Below, one piece after another: positions 1 through 9,964 of a DNA stretch of 32,881 nt (position 1 is its first letter; each line of letters opens with the position of its first letter). Source of the stretch: Gnetum montanum (Eukaryota > Streptophyta > Gnetopsida > Gnetales > Gnetaceae); the NCBI GenBank assembly GCA_015680685.1, contig MNCI01003377.1, positions 891,706-924,586 of the forward strand, written 5' to 3'. A program made the translations under genes and the position numbers. Under the pieces are notes generated by a model. It was not told the DNA's origin. It worked only from the letters and a program-made list of their open reading frames with translations, and ran no database searches.

Positions 1-484
1 AGATGCTAGTGTTAGGATTAGTTAGAACTTAGTTAATGAGTAGTTAAGTCAAATTAGTCACTTAGTTACCTCTCTCCTTTCCTACTAGCGCAGGACATAA
101 AAACATAAAAGCTATAAAAATCATATACCTCAAGCTTACTTAACCATACAATCATGACATATAGGTAAGCTTGGGAAGACAATGATCAACCAAGCTATCC
201 TTGTTCCACAAGGGTGCATAAGCACTTAGTCCTTGGAATTCGACTGAATCGTGCGTGAAACGCTCGTATTTGTATGGTTGAGTGTAGGGGTACCTTGCCG
301 CTCATCAAAATCAAAAAGTCATGTTGTTATAATACAATGCATAAGGCCATATAGAATGATTAGTAAACCATGCTACCACAAGTCACCAATGTTACAAATT
401 TCCATAGTTCATCTATTGTGCAAAAGAGGTCATGTAGGCTTGCTTATTATTTGGTTATCAATGTTAATTTTTGGTCTTCATAGG
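1..484. other. Sequence downstream of the Tat-type integrase; no gene seen
   Basis: This stretch follows the integrase stop of the minus-strand Gypsy element, so by position it should be that element's 3' untranslated region. I see no open frame with family resemblance, no clear LTR start and no polypurine tract. The expected 3' LTR probably lies outside the window. Confidence 0.4.
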
Positions 485-1234
485 CTACATGTAGTAGGGC
501 TTTAGATAGGAATGATTGACTAGTACAGCCATGTTTGCTATACTAAAGGCTCCATTGTTGTAGGCCTTGGTGATCAAGAAAGGCCCTTTCCAATTGGCTA
601 AGAATTTTTTTGCATGCTTGTGCATCACTTTGAGAACTAGGTCTTCTTCTTTGATCTTGCACTTGTTCAGGTTATGATGGTGTTTTCATTTCTACCTCTC
701 GTGGTATCACTTGACATCAGCAAGTATTTACACACGTTACTCCTCCACTAAGTCTAAGTCCATGGTACATAGTTCCTTATTTTGTTCATTATTGAAGAAG
801 TTAGATGATGCTACTCAAAGTAATGGCACATACAATTCAAGAGGTAAAATAGCTTCAGAACCATAAACTAGGCTATACAAGGTTACACCAATTGTTGTAT
901 GGAATGTTACTTGATAGGCCTAAATTGCATGGATAAGTGGCTCATTCCACTTGTGTTTACTATTTTTTAACATCTTTTTGAGCAAGTTTATAATGACCTT
1001 ATTGCTTGCTTTAGCTTATCCATTGGCTTGAGGTTAGTATGGCAATGACAAGGTGTGCTTAATGCTTAGGTCATGATAAAAGTTTTCCATTTCTTGGCTA
1101 CTAAACTGTGGTGTATTATCTATGAATATGATCATAGGTATACCAAAATAGGCTACTATGTTATGCAATATGAATTTACAAACTTGGTCAGATGTCTTCT
1201 GTCATAGGAAAATAGCTTTAACCCACTTTGTAAA
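485..1234 (-). pseudogene. Integrase core and C-terminus of a Tat/Ogre-type Ty3/Gypsy element (3' half of a split gene)
   Basis: Read on the minus strand, this is the DDE integrase core followed by the C-terminal DNA-binding region. It begins with TKWVKA at the TSD. The second catalytic Asp sits in FIDNTPQFSS (codon 1118-1120), then come NEPLIHAI and YSLVYGSEAILP. The C-terminal motif FLANWKGPF lies near 578-603, and the frame ends LKPYYM-stop at 485. The glutamate position (codon 1010-1012) is exactly 36 codons after the Asp, the D-x35-E spacing of the family, but now reads AAA (Lys), so catalysis would be lost. Several stops interrupt the frame, many explained by C-to-T decay. The first half of the same integrase is at 10573-10860. 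The two are separated by an insertion with matching 5-bp ends. Confidence 0.9.
1230..1234. repeat. Target-site duplication GTAAA, left copy
   Basis: GTAAA here is repeated at 10573-10577. Removing one copy and everything between joins the integrase codons into K-Y-F-T-K-W-V-K-A in frame, as expected for this family. A 5-bp duplication is typical of LTR-retrotransposon integration. Confidence 0.75.
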
Positions 1235-2370
1235 TGTGGGCAACCATTTGGGACCACCAACATTTTGGCCTTTGGTCTTGTGACCTAGATCATAGGAAAT
1301 AAAGGTGTTACTTCAAATAGGATTTAGGTTTTTACTGGTCTCTAAGTGCTAGATACCTCCAAATAAACTCAATGGTTATAGCGTGAACCAAGCATGAATG
1401 TGTAGTTGCTATTGTAAATGAAAATGGTGGGATTTGTGTATAAAACTATAACTAGCTATAATAAAAAAACAACTAACCTTGTTGAATACTATGAGTCATT
1501 AAAGATTCCTATTTTGTTAAATCACTTAGTCTATATAGTCCCTATAGTACATTACTTGTAACAAATAAAATTTCACAAAAACGTTTGAGCACAATTCTAC
1601 CAATCTACTCCTAATTCCCCCTAGAAAAAATTTCACAAGAAAACTAGAAATAGAGTGAGATTCAAAGGATTTAGAAAGAGAAAAGAAAAGAAAATAGAAT
1701 TGTGTGAATCTCAAACAATTAGACAAAATAAATTGACATGAGAAAACACTTCACAATAAAGTTATTCCAATCCAATCTATTACAAATCATCCAAACCCTC
1801 TAGGCTCAACAAGAAATTTCATAAAAGACACTTTTATTTTAACTACCAAAACACTTTGTAAATGACAAAGTATAAGCTTCTATTTGGCTAGTTAACATTG
1901 ATCAAGAATTACAAACAGTATAACTTCTAGAAAAACTTGACAATTTCAAGATTGCAATATTAAGGTAATAAACTTTAAAAATAAAGAAGCTACTTTAGTC
2001 ATCTTAAAGTATCAAATATTTTCTAAATTTCCTAAACTCAAATAGGTAATTTATATAAGACATTACTATTAAATTACTCAAGATGTTTTTCTAATACCAC
2101 ATAAGCTCTTATTTGTCAAAACTTAATAAAAGTCTAATATTGTGCAAAAACAAAGCTATAAAGGCAACCTAGAAAAATCCAAAAATTAAATGCTAAGCAC
2201 GATACTATCTAAAGAATTAGCTAAGCAACTAAGACAATATCAGAAGAAAATAACTCATAGGATTAAAACAAAGTAGCTAAATTGATGAATCAGCAAGACA
2301 TCTTACAATCTTCAATATCTTTCTTCTTAATCTCCCACCACCCCCTCAAACTTCTTCTACCCTTAAAGAC
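1235..2370. other. Non-coding AT-rich left part of the insertion
   Basis: No protein resemblance is visible in either strand. The stretch lies downstream of the minus-strand TATA box and could be the transcribed part of a decayed LTR, but no second copy was found. Purine/pyrimidine-skewed blocks occur around 1670-1710. Confidence 0.35.
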
Positions 2371-2378
2371 TTTTTATA
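2371..2378 (-). promoter_or_regulatory. Putative TATA box (TATAAAAA, minus strand)
   Basis: TTTTTATA on the plus strand reads TATAAAAA on the minus strand. Upstream on the minus strand (2385-2540) the motif GTAACTACC or a close variant recurs several times, like promoter-proximal repeats of an LTR U3. The same arrangement occurs near the TATA box at 26886-26893. Promoter function is inferred only. Confidence 0.4.
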
Positions 2379-2640
2379 GTGACTTCAAGGTAGTTACAAT
2401 CATCATGGGAGGTTAACGTAAGTTATAACAATTAAGGTAGTTTAGTTATAACTACCATAGGAAGTTACAAATTCCTTGGAAATTAATGCTATAGTTGACA
2501 AATGTTCCATTTGGTAGTTACAACCACTGTAAAAGTTCTAACCACCAAGTTGTTAAAATTGACACGTGTTTAATTCATATTGAACAATTGTCACATAAAT
2601 TCACTTTTTCCTATAATAATTTTTCAATTTAATATATTTT

Positions 2641-3268
2641 TTTCTAAGGGAAACTATGATGATATCCCAATAAAAATGATGGCTTGAAAATAACTAGTCT
2701 TGTAGTCTGCTTATTGAGGTAATATGCTATGCTAGCATAAACTACCTTTCTCCTAAATTTCAAGTTCAACAACCACATATACTGCATGAAAGAATGCTTC
2801 GCACATATAGCAGATGTGGACCATGTGTAAAATGCCATGTTACTCCTACTTGTTCAATGTTGAAATTCAAAGCCCATCATCCACTACTCACAACATCTCT
2901 CCATGTACCGCATCCATTAAACTAAGGCACTATCTACCATTGCTTGTTATCCCCTTCAGTTAACCACATGGGACCACACTAATTCTACTAGTTGTCCCTT
3001 ACGTTAGTTTTATAAAAAGGTACATGTAAATATAGGAATTTGTACAATGCTAGAGTGGCGTGTGCTAGGAAAGCCTATAATTTTGGTAATGGCCACCCTA
3101 AATCCAATGGTCATTAGCTACTCATCACATGGCTCAACTCCAACAACAAGGTCCAAATGCGATCACTACTAAGCAACAACTAATGGAATCCTTCCTTCAT
3201 GTCATCCATCAATGCTTGTGATATGTATGTGGCATGCAGCACATACATGTCCTTCTAAACTTGGTCAC
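2641..3268. other. Insertion sequence left of the Copia element; no gene recognised
   Basis: A 64-codon minus-strand open frame (2644-2838) matches no family I recognise. The rest is closed in all frames. Before the Copia insertion this stretch was continuous with 9175 onward, so it lay just downstream of the tubulin fragment on the minus strand. Confidence 0.4.
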
Positions 3269-3273
3269 CTACC
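3269..3273. repeat. Target-site duplication of the Copia element, left copy (CTACC)
   Basis: CTACC directly precedes the 5' LTR; CTGCC (9170-9174) directly follows the 3' LTR. Four of five bases match, the remaining difference being a transition. This fits a 5-bp target duplication that has since mutated. Confidence 0.75.
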
Positions 3274-3549
3274 TATGGACCCTTTAGTGTATTCTGGTGT
3301 GTGTCAAAATGTTAAGCAAAATGAAGTCAATTGTGTGGTTATTGTGTTTAACTTAGTACATGGGAAACTGAGATAAGCTTAAGTAAATAAGGAACAAATT
3401 GTTTAGAGCTCAAAGTAAGGAGGTAATCAACATGATCTTTAAATAAATATTCAAAGAACATGGCCAAGTACCAAATACTATACAAGCAAAGCTATCATCA
3501 TTAAAGCATGTAGAAGATCAAGGCTATGGATAGGGAATGATGAATTTAA

Positions 3550-3790
3550 AAGACAAAGAAAGTGAAAGAAAGACATCTCTAGGAAATAGCAGACATCTTG
3601 AAAAAATTGGAGTAATCTCAAGCAAAGACAACTTTAAGAAATAGTAGATGTCTTTCTCCAAGCAAACATGTCTTCATCACAGAAAGACATCTTCACTGAA
3701 TGAAGGTCGGTATGAGAAAGATGTCTTCCTAGAATTAAAGGAAAATTCAAAGAGACATCTTAGGCATGAAGAAGACATCTCCCATGATCA
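3550..3790 (+). promoter_or_regulatory. Cluster of AGACATCT/AGATGTCT motifs in the Copia U3
   Basis: At least eight copies of AGACATCT or its complement AGATGTCT, some with one mismatch, lie within about 240 bp upstream of the TATA-like box, as in AAAGACATCT, GCAGACATCTT, GTAGATGTCTT and GAAGACATCTC. They contain the TGTC core of auxin-response elements, but I infer no function from that alone. Clusters of the same motif occur in the unrelated Gypsy LTRs at 28262 and 32738. Confidence 0.6.
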
Positions 3791-3901
3791 TTAATGATCA
3801 TTGGCTAGTCATTGCATGATTTTCGAGATGGATTTAGATACATGGTAGCTATAAGAAGACTTTATGTGCATTGGGAAATGTCCAAGCCTTATTGTATTCA
3901 T

Positions 3902-3908
3902 TATATAA
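3902..3908 (+). promoter_or_regulatory. Putative TATA box in the Copia 5' LTR
   Basis: TATATAA lies about 630 bp into the LTR. The 3' LTR has TGTATAA at the aligned place (8634-8640). Position after the motif cluster fits the U3/R boundary. Confidence 0.4.
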
Positions 3909-4088
3909 TCATTTGTAATCATTGAATTCTCTGTTGCGCCTCATTATATTATCATTTTGGCATTGTAAAGTGTGTTGAACCTAACTGTACAAGAATCAAC
4001 AAACTGAGTTGTAATTATCCCTTGTAGTTCTTGTTCTTGTTGTCTTGCAGGGTTGATGTGCTTGAGCTTGTTAGGATCCTATGGGATT

Positions 4089-4300
4089 AAGTTGTTGGTA
4101 TTGCAATACAACACTCTAATGTAAAGCTTAAGATTCTAAAGGTTTTGGAAGCCTTAAAAAAACATTTCCAAGCTTGACAAAACCTTGTGGGGCTAAGTGA
4201 TTATTGCTACGGTACAACACTCCAAATCAAGGCTTGAAGACTATACAGGGTGTGGACCCTTCAACCACATTTTGAGAGCAACAAAGTCTAGAGATATGCT
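4089..4300 (+). repeat. Tandem duplication of about 106 bp within the LTR
   Basis: The segment starting AAGTTGTTGGTATTGCAATA near 4089 is repeated in diverged form near 4195 (AAGTGATTATTGCTACGGTA). Both are followed by ACAACACTC and, further on, by a CACATTT or ACATTTCC block. The same pair is present in the 3' LTR (near 8821 and 8926), so the duplication predates insertion. Confidence 0.65.
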
Positions 4301-4439
4301 TGTGATCTACCCTCTGAGTGTGGACTACCCAAGTTGGGGAACCATGTTAAATTTAGTGTGTGTGCTTTATTTATTTAATTTTTAATTTGGAAAACTTATT
4401 CATCCCCCCACGTCCCTTCTAAGTTTAATGATTCACAAG

Positions 4440-4452
4440 TGGTATCAAAGCC
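4440..4452 (+). promoter_or_regulatory. Primer-binding site, tRNA-iMet type
   Basis: TGGTATCAAAGCC lies two bases after the end of the 5' LTR. It differs by one base from TGGTATCAGAGCC, the complement of the plant initiator-tRNA 3' end that primes most plant Copia elements. Confidence 0.88.
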
Positions 4453-4492
4453 TAGTACTCTCCTTCATCATCATCAATTTCAAGAGTGAACA

Positions 4493-6130
4493 ATGGAGGG
4501 AAAATCTTCCACAAAGCCACCCATGTTCAATGAATTTGACTTTGCCTATCAAAAAGCCAGAATGCAAGGGTTCTTTGAATCCATGAAGTTTGAAGCATGG
4601 GAGTTAATGCTGGAAGGCTATGCTCCACTTGTCGACAACACCACCAACATCATTAACCTTTGCAAAAAATGGTCACAAGAGAAAAAGGATAAGTTCATGT
4701 TTGATTTAAAAGAAAAAAATTTGTTTATATTGTACGTTGAATAAATCTAAATTCAATAAGGTATTAGGTTGTAAAATGCCAAAAGAAATTTGGCAAACTT
4801 TAGAAGCCACTTATGAAGGAACCTCTATTGTTAAGTAATCAAAATTGTTAGTTTTACAAAGTGAATATGATAAACTCAAAATGAGAGAGGGTGAGAAAAT
4901 CAAGGACTATTTTTCTAGAGCTAATGATCTTGTTGTATCAATTAGAGGAACAAGAAAGGATCTACCTGAAAGTGATGTGATTATCAAAATGATCAAAACT
5001 TTATAATCAAAGTTCAAACCAAAGGTTATACCCATGGACGAAGTCAAATATTTTTCAACTTTGAAATTCAAGGAATTCAAAGTTCTCTAATTGGCTCTGA
5101 AATGAATCTCATAAGTAAATAAGCAATTCAAGAAAGATGTATTGTTCTAAAGACTACCTCCAAGGAGAAGGAGGCCAATGAGCATGATGAGGGAAATGAA
5201 GATGAGATTGCTCTTCTCTCACAGAGACTACAATGATTACTTACAAGAAGAAACAAAGGGGCATCTTAGCAACAACGAAGACCTAATTTCTTCAAAGCTA
5301 AAGAAATAGGTAGAAATTTTTTAAATTCTTCTAAAATAGATTTATCTTATAAAATTTTAGGTTTGTAGAGGAAGAGGCCATATGGCCTTCGAATGTCTTA
5401 GTGTTCCAAGTAATAGCAAGGTATAGCCAAGGAATATATCTAATGATGAGGAACTAAAAAAGATAAACTTTTATACAAGTTTGGATGATTGTGAGCAAAG
5501 TGAAGAATAAGCATGCAATTCTTCCAAAGATTCACATCTCACATGCATGGCACTTACCGATGAAAATTTCTCACTTGTGGCTAAACAAGATGGTAAGTGT
5601 GACAAGAGGTATAGTGAATTTAAAGAAGAAATTTTTCTTTTACATCATTTGATTAGGAAGAAAAAGACACTAGTATGTTCTAAGTTAGATGTTATTCATG
5701 CTAAAGTGAAGGAAGAAATCTCAGATATAAAATTTGAGATTCAACAACTAACCTCTTTGAATAAGGATTGCAGCAAGGTTCAAGAAGAAGATACTCCTAA
5801 AAATCAACCAAATAATTTCAAGGAAGCAACACATGAAAATGCAAGCTCAAGCTCAAGCTAAAGCTCAAGCACAGTAAGGTCTAATAATTTTGATCATAAG
5901 TATAATATTTTATTTATGTGTAAAAATTATGGTAGTAAGCAAGCTCTTAGCTATAATGATCAAAATAGGATTAATGCTTGGTGTTGTCAAAAAGGCTTTG
6001 ATAACAAAATTGTGTAGGTACCAATAAGTAAGAATGAAGGGAAGTGGAGTCCTGAAAATAATGTAAAAATTGATCAAGAGTTATATCACAATGAACATGA
6101 ACAAATATAGACATCACATACGTGATCTAA
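4493..6130 (+). pseudogene. Degenerate Copia gag (UBN2-type) with zinc knuckle and C-terminal tail
   Basis: Translation starts at the ATG 41 bases after the primer-binding site and opens MEGKSSTKPPMFNEFDFAYQ. A gag-like core follows: KKWSQEKKDKF, then after a frameshift near 4735 KEIWQTLEATYEGTS, YDKLKMREGEKIKDYF and PESDVIIKMIKTL. A decayed CCHC knuckle (VCRGRGHMAFEC, first Cys lost) lies near 5360-5400. A further open stretch, 5547-5861, is charged and rich in heptad-like leucine and lysine, ending in a serine run; SIRE-type gags carry such a tail. Resemblance fades after about 6130. Stops and frameshifts rule out function. Confidence 0.82.
5843..5872 (+). repeat. Hexamer microsatellite (AGCTCA)n in the gag tail
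   Basis: About five imperfect copies of AGCTCA encode the serine run at the end of the gag tail. A stop codon (TAA) interrupts the run through a single-base change. Confidence 0.75.
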
Positions 6131-7919
6131 TGAAAGAGAACCTAAGGATGAGGAGATACTTCGTGATAGGGAACCTCACCTCAAACTCCATTGATCTTCT
6201 CTTCTCACCAACAAGCAAGGTAAGTTAAGGTAAGTCTCTATATCTTTACTTACTAGTTAATAAGGATAGTTTTTCAAAAGTTCAAAATTATCTATTTCTT
6301 ATATAAATCAAAAATGGTGGAATAAGTGCCTAGATCATTTCTTACATTCATTCATGATATTAATATAATTGATTTTGTGAAGATTTATAATAGCACTCAT
6401 AATAAATTCTCTTGGATCTTCATCTTATAGCAATTTTAGTTTGATTTCTTGTATTACATTCAGTCTTGCTTAATTTGAAATTCTTATGATGCTCCATTTC
6501 TATGCTCATAGTCTTTGGGATGATTTTGCCATTTATAAGATAAGACAAACCTCTAAAAACTCTAGATCTAGATCTCCATGATTAGACTTAATGTTGATCT
6601 ATAGTTGTGTTGTGACTTGCATTTTGGTCCTATGGCCCCAAAAGAACTACACATATTTATGGGAATCCTCTTTCTCATTATCAATCATCATCTTGGAGAT
6701 AAAAAATGTAGGGGAAGCCTTCAAAGACCTCACACTCTGAAATAGCAAATTCTTCCACAATGAGCAAAGATTCATGACATGCAAAATATTCAAGGCAAAA
6801 GTAGGATAACTCTTGATTAAGATTTATTACAAGTAATTTCACCTAACCACTATCTAAAATATTACTAAAGCATATGTAGCTTTCTTGGATATTGATTTAT
6901 CTTTTTTTACTTTCCTTCTTCATGTTTACTAAGAGTTGAGTTCAAGTGGAATCATGACACATTAGTTTAAAAGAAAATTTTCTTCCAAATTTGACTTTAA
7001 CATAAGGCAGATCCTTTATTAATTTTTATTCCTTTAAAAATATCTTGAGATACTTGAGGAAACACCTACTTCTACATGCTTATCTTTCATATTTTCTATT
7101 GAAGTTTATTAACAGACTATTTTTACTAAATTGTATGTACATTAGTAGAGAACTTCAAGAAGTATATGAACACATACTTATTAACATGTTTTATTTTTTA
7201 TCAATGGTTGTGGATGTTGAATTGCCTTGAACAAATAATAGAATATGCATGTCTCACTCATAGATTCCTTATTCTCATGGAAATTTCCAAATTTCTAGTT
7301 AAGTATACTAATGCAAGTTTTCATGAGACAACTAGATAAGATGCTTGTTCCTACTTGTTCTGCCTTTGGCCTTTAAAATTGAATGTTGACTGTTCTTATT
7401 GAATTAATTATAGTTCCTTGTTTTTGAGCTCAAAAGAATAGTTCTCAGTTTTCACAATCACACCTTAAGTGGAGTATGCAATATATTCCTTACTACATTT
7501 TGAGCAATAACATGATTACTCTATGGAAATGTATCCATGTTCGTTCTTCAAAGATGAATAATATTTGAACATTCCAAGCACCATGTGCTACTAATGACAC
7601 ATAGTTTTAGAGACAGGAAGCTTAATTTTCATAGCCTTTACTTCACTTCAAGGTTGAATTTCACTTGGAAGGTTTGGTTCTACTCTTTTCAAATTTGGGG
7701 CAACTATTCATGGACCTAATAAATACATACCTATGACATCTTTGGAGGATTATAAGTGATACTTGGCTCTACATATTATCTTGATATTATTCTTATTTTA
7801 TATCTTTTCTAACCAAGTTTGAGCACCTTATCCTTTTTGCTACTATTCAAAAAGAAGGAGAGTAGTATGATTATAGTTTTATGATCACTAACCCATTTTC
7901 TTAAGTTTTGAACATCACC
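6131..7919 (+). other. Copia internal region without recognisable pol
   Basis: No Copia protease, integrase, RT or RNase H motif was found in any frame, including degraded forms of the usual RT signatures. Open frames here (for example 7045-7230) are short and resemble nothing known to me. The region ends with purine-rich blocks near 7846-7862 and 7920. Confidence 0.55.
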
Positions 7920-7930
7920 AAAAAGGAGAA
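7920..7930 (+). promoter_or_regulatory. Polypurine tract
   Basis: AAAAAGGAGAA ends three bases before the 3' LTR, the position of the plus-strand primer. It resembles the CAAAAAGGGGGAGA form common in plant Copia elements. Confidence 0.8.
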
Positions 7931-7933
7931 TAT

Positions 7934-9169
7934 TGTGGACACTTTAGTGTGTTTTGGTGTGTGTCAAAACGTTAAGCAAAATGGAGTCAATTATGTGGTT
8001 ATTGTATTTGTAGGACTTAGTACATGGGAAACCAAGATGAGTTGAAGAGGACAAGGAATGAACTATTTAGAGCTCAAAGGAGAAGGTCACCCACATGATC
8101 TTCAAATGAATATTTAAAGAACACTGACAAGGACCAAATATTATACAAGAAAAGTTATCATCATCAAATCATGTAGAAGATCAAGGCTATCGACAGGAAA
8201 CAATGGATTCAAAAGACAAAGAAAGTGGAAGAAAGACGTCTCTAGGAAATAGCAGACATATTGGCATAATTGGAGTAATCTTAGGCAAAGAAGTCTTCAA
8301 TAAATAGCAGACATCTTTCTCTAGACAAAGACATCTTCATCATAGAAATATGTCTTCACCGAATAAAGGCCAATACCAAAACGATGTCTTCCACAAGACA
8401 AAGACATCTTCTAAAATAGAGACTTCAAAAAGATGTCTTTCATGAAACAAATATGTCTTCCTAGAATTGAAAGCAAATTCAAAGAGAAGGCTTAGGCATA
8501 AAGAAGACATCTCCCATGATTGTTAATGATCATTGGCTAGCTATTGCACAAGTTTCGAGATCGATTTAGAAACATGGTAGCTATACGAAGATTTAATGTA
8601 CATTGGGAAATGTGCAATCCTTGTTATATTCATTGTATAATCATCTATAATCATTGGATTCTCTATTGCTCCTCATTGTCTTATCATTTTGGCATTGTAA
8701 AGTCTGTTATACCTAACTGTACAAGGATTAGCAAATTGAGTTGCAATTATCCCTTGTAATTCATGTTCTTGTTGCGCTATAGGGTTAATGTGCTTGAGCT
8801 TGTCAAGATCCTACAAGATTGAGTTGTTGGTACTATGATATGATACTTTGGTGCAAAGCTAAAGATTGTAAAGGTTGTGAAAGCCTTTAACCACATTTCC
8901 AAGCATGATGGGACCTTGCAGGGTTGAGTGATTGGTACTGCAATACAACACTCTGAAGTGGGGCTTGAAGACTGTATAGAATGTGGACCCTTCAACCACA
9001 TATTGAGAGCAACAAAGTTCAAAGGTGTTATTGTGATCTACCCTCCAAGTGTAGACTACCCAAGTTGGGAAAAAATGTTAAATTCAATATGTTTGCAATG
9101 TTTGTTTAAGTTTTAATTTGGGGAATTTATTCATCCCCACCCCTCTCCTTCTAAGTTCAACAATCCACA
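7934..9169 (+). repeat. 3' LTR of the Copia element
   Basis: It begins TGTGGACACT and ends CCACA, keeping the TG...CA ends. It carries about 72 bp not present in the 5' LTR near 8370-8450, made of further AGACATCT-type units, so the indel probably arose by gain or loss of these repeats. Confidence 0.9.
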
Positions 9170-9174
9170 CTGCC
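9170..9174. repeat. Target-site duplication of the Copia element, right copy (CTGCC)
   Basis: It follows the last base of the 3' LTR and matches CTACC at 3269-3273 in four of five bases. Confidence 0.75.
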
Positions 9175-9324
9175 ACCCCACAACCATGCATCCCATTGTC
9201 ATCACCATGCATTGTTGATGCATCTATCCACCTAACCATCTTTGCTGAGGTTTCCTATTCTTCCATGGTGACAAGCTCCACAAGTTGTTGCTTCAACATG
9301 CCTAGTAGGTAATGTGAATTTGGC

Positions 9325-9964
9325 ATTAGCATCAACAATAGCATTCTAGTACTATTGGTACTCAAAGACAAATTCATTCATGTTTCTCTTGACCTCAATG
9401 AACTCCATCTCATCCATGCATTTACCTATGTACTAGTGTAAGAAGGCCCTCTTGCTAAACATGGTAGATGTCCTCAAGTAGCGCACATGACATGAATCTA
9501 TATTGCATACCATGTTCTTGGCATCCCACATCTGTTGCATCAATTTCAACAATGCTAATGTGAAGTACTGCCTTGCATTGTTGCGAGACCCACAACGTCC
9601 ATAACATGAACCCTACCATGAACAAGTGTAGACACAAGAATAGAATCATATTCATGGCCAATTTCTTTAAATCTAGGTTTAGCTACACTGAAAACCCTAG
9701 GTAGCATGTCTATTCTAATCATTTTTTCTAAAAGCAAATGGTTCAAATCCCAAAACCTAATGTGGTAAGCTTGAGCATCTTGAAGAAAATATCATACAAA
9801 ACACTATTATCAAGAATCATGCATTCATAGGAATTTTCCATGAACTGTGGTAGGTGAGTGAAACCAATGTTTTCTAACTGAAGGACATCTAAGGAGTGAA
9901 AATTTTCCATACTAAGAGGAAACTTTTTCACTTGCATTAATAGATTGGATGATGGTGAAGGCAT
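9325..9964 (-). pseudogene. Beta-tubulin pseudogene fragment, apparently a processed copy
   Basis: Minus-strand translation across several frames follows the second half of plant beta-tubulin in order: [92 protein letters not shown] and CMDEMEFIEVKRNMNEFVFE. This covers roughly residue 190 to the acidic tail. About 70 residues are missing between the two AMFR-type motifs, which are now fused (TSTMF-SKRAFLH), as if deletion occurred between short repeats. Plant beta-tubulin genes usually have an intron near codon 222, at FG/DLNH. Here those codons are adjacent apart from one lost base, so the copy probably came from spliced RNA. No N-terminal half was found. It lies inside the retroelement-like insertion. 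Confidence 0.9.

Larger units (their letters stand above)
3274..4437 (+). repeat. 5' LTR of the Copia element
   Basis: It aligns along its length with 7934-9169, for example both starting near TTTAGTGT and both ending TTCTAAGTT followed by CACA. It starts TATGGAC where the 3' copy has TGTGGAC, so the terminal TG has mutated to TA. It is about 72 bp shorter than the 3' LTR owing to an indel near 3705-3730. The upstream part is dense in AGACATCT/AGATGTCT motifs. Confidence 0.9.
3274..9169 (+). mobile_element. Ty1/Copia LTR retrotransposon, SIRE-like, non-autonomous
   Basis: The element runs 5' LTR (3274-4437), two bases, a tRNA-iMet-type primer-binding site (4440-4452), a degenerate gag (from 4493), about 1.8 kb of non-coding DNA, a polypurine tract (7920-7930) and 3' LTR (7934-9169). 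Mutated 5-bp target duplications flank it. The internal region is only about 3.5 kb, and no protease, integrase, RT or RNase H of the Copia type could be recognised. It looks like a gag-bearing deletion derivative that needed proteins from a relative. The gag resembles the UBN2-type gag of the SIRE/Maximus lineage; the lineage call is tentative. It lies inside the tubulin-bearing insertion, so it is younger than that insertion. Confidence 0.88.

Noticed and set aside
251-505. 84-codon plus-strand open frame at the left edge
   Set aside because: It overlaps the antisense of the integrase end and has no resemblance to known proteins.
2644-2838. 64-codon minus-strand open frame
   Set aside because: No family resemblance and no supporting context; kept only as part of the described non-coding stretch.
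1235-3268. LTR pair formed by the two ends of the tubulin-bearing insertion
   Set aside because: I compared the ends by eye for shared blocks near the expected LTR starts and ends and found none.
4197-4385. 62-codon open frame with a close partner at 8928-9116
   Set aside because: The two frames are the same LTR segment seen twice. Their similarity reflects LTR identity, not coding selection.
4440-4452. tRNA gene fragment
   Set aside because: Only the 13-base primer-binding complement is present, in the exact place expected after an LTR; there is no tRNA body. No tRNA or rRNA gene was seen elsewhere.
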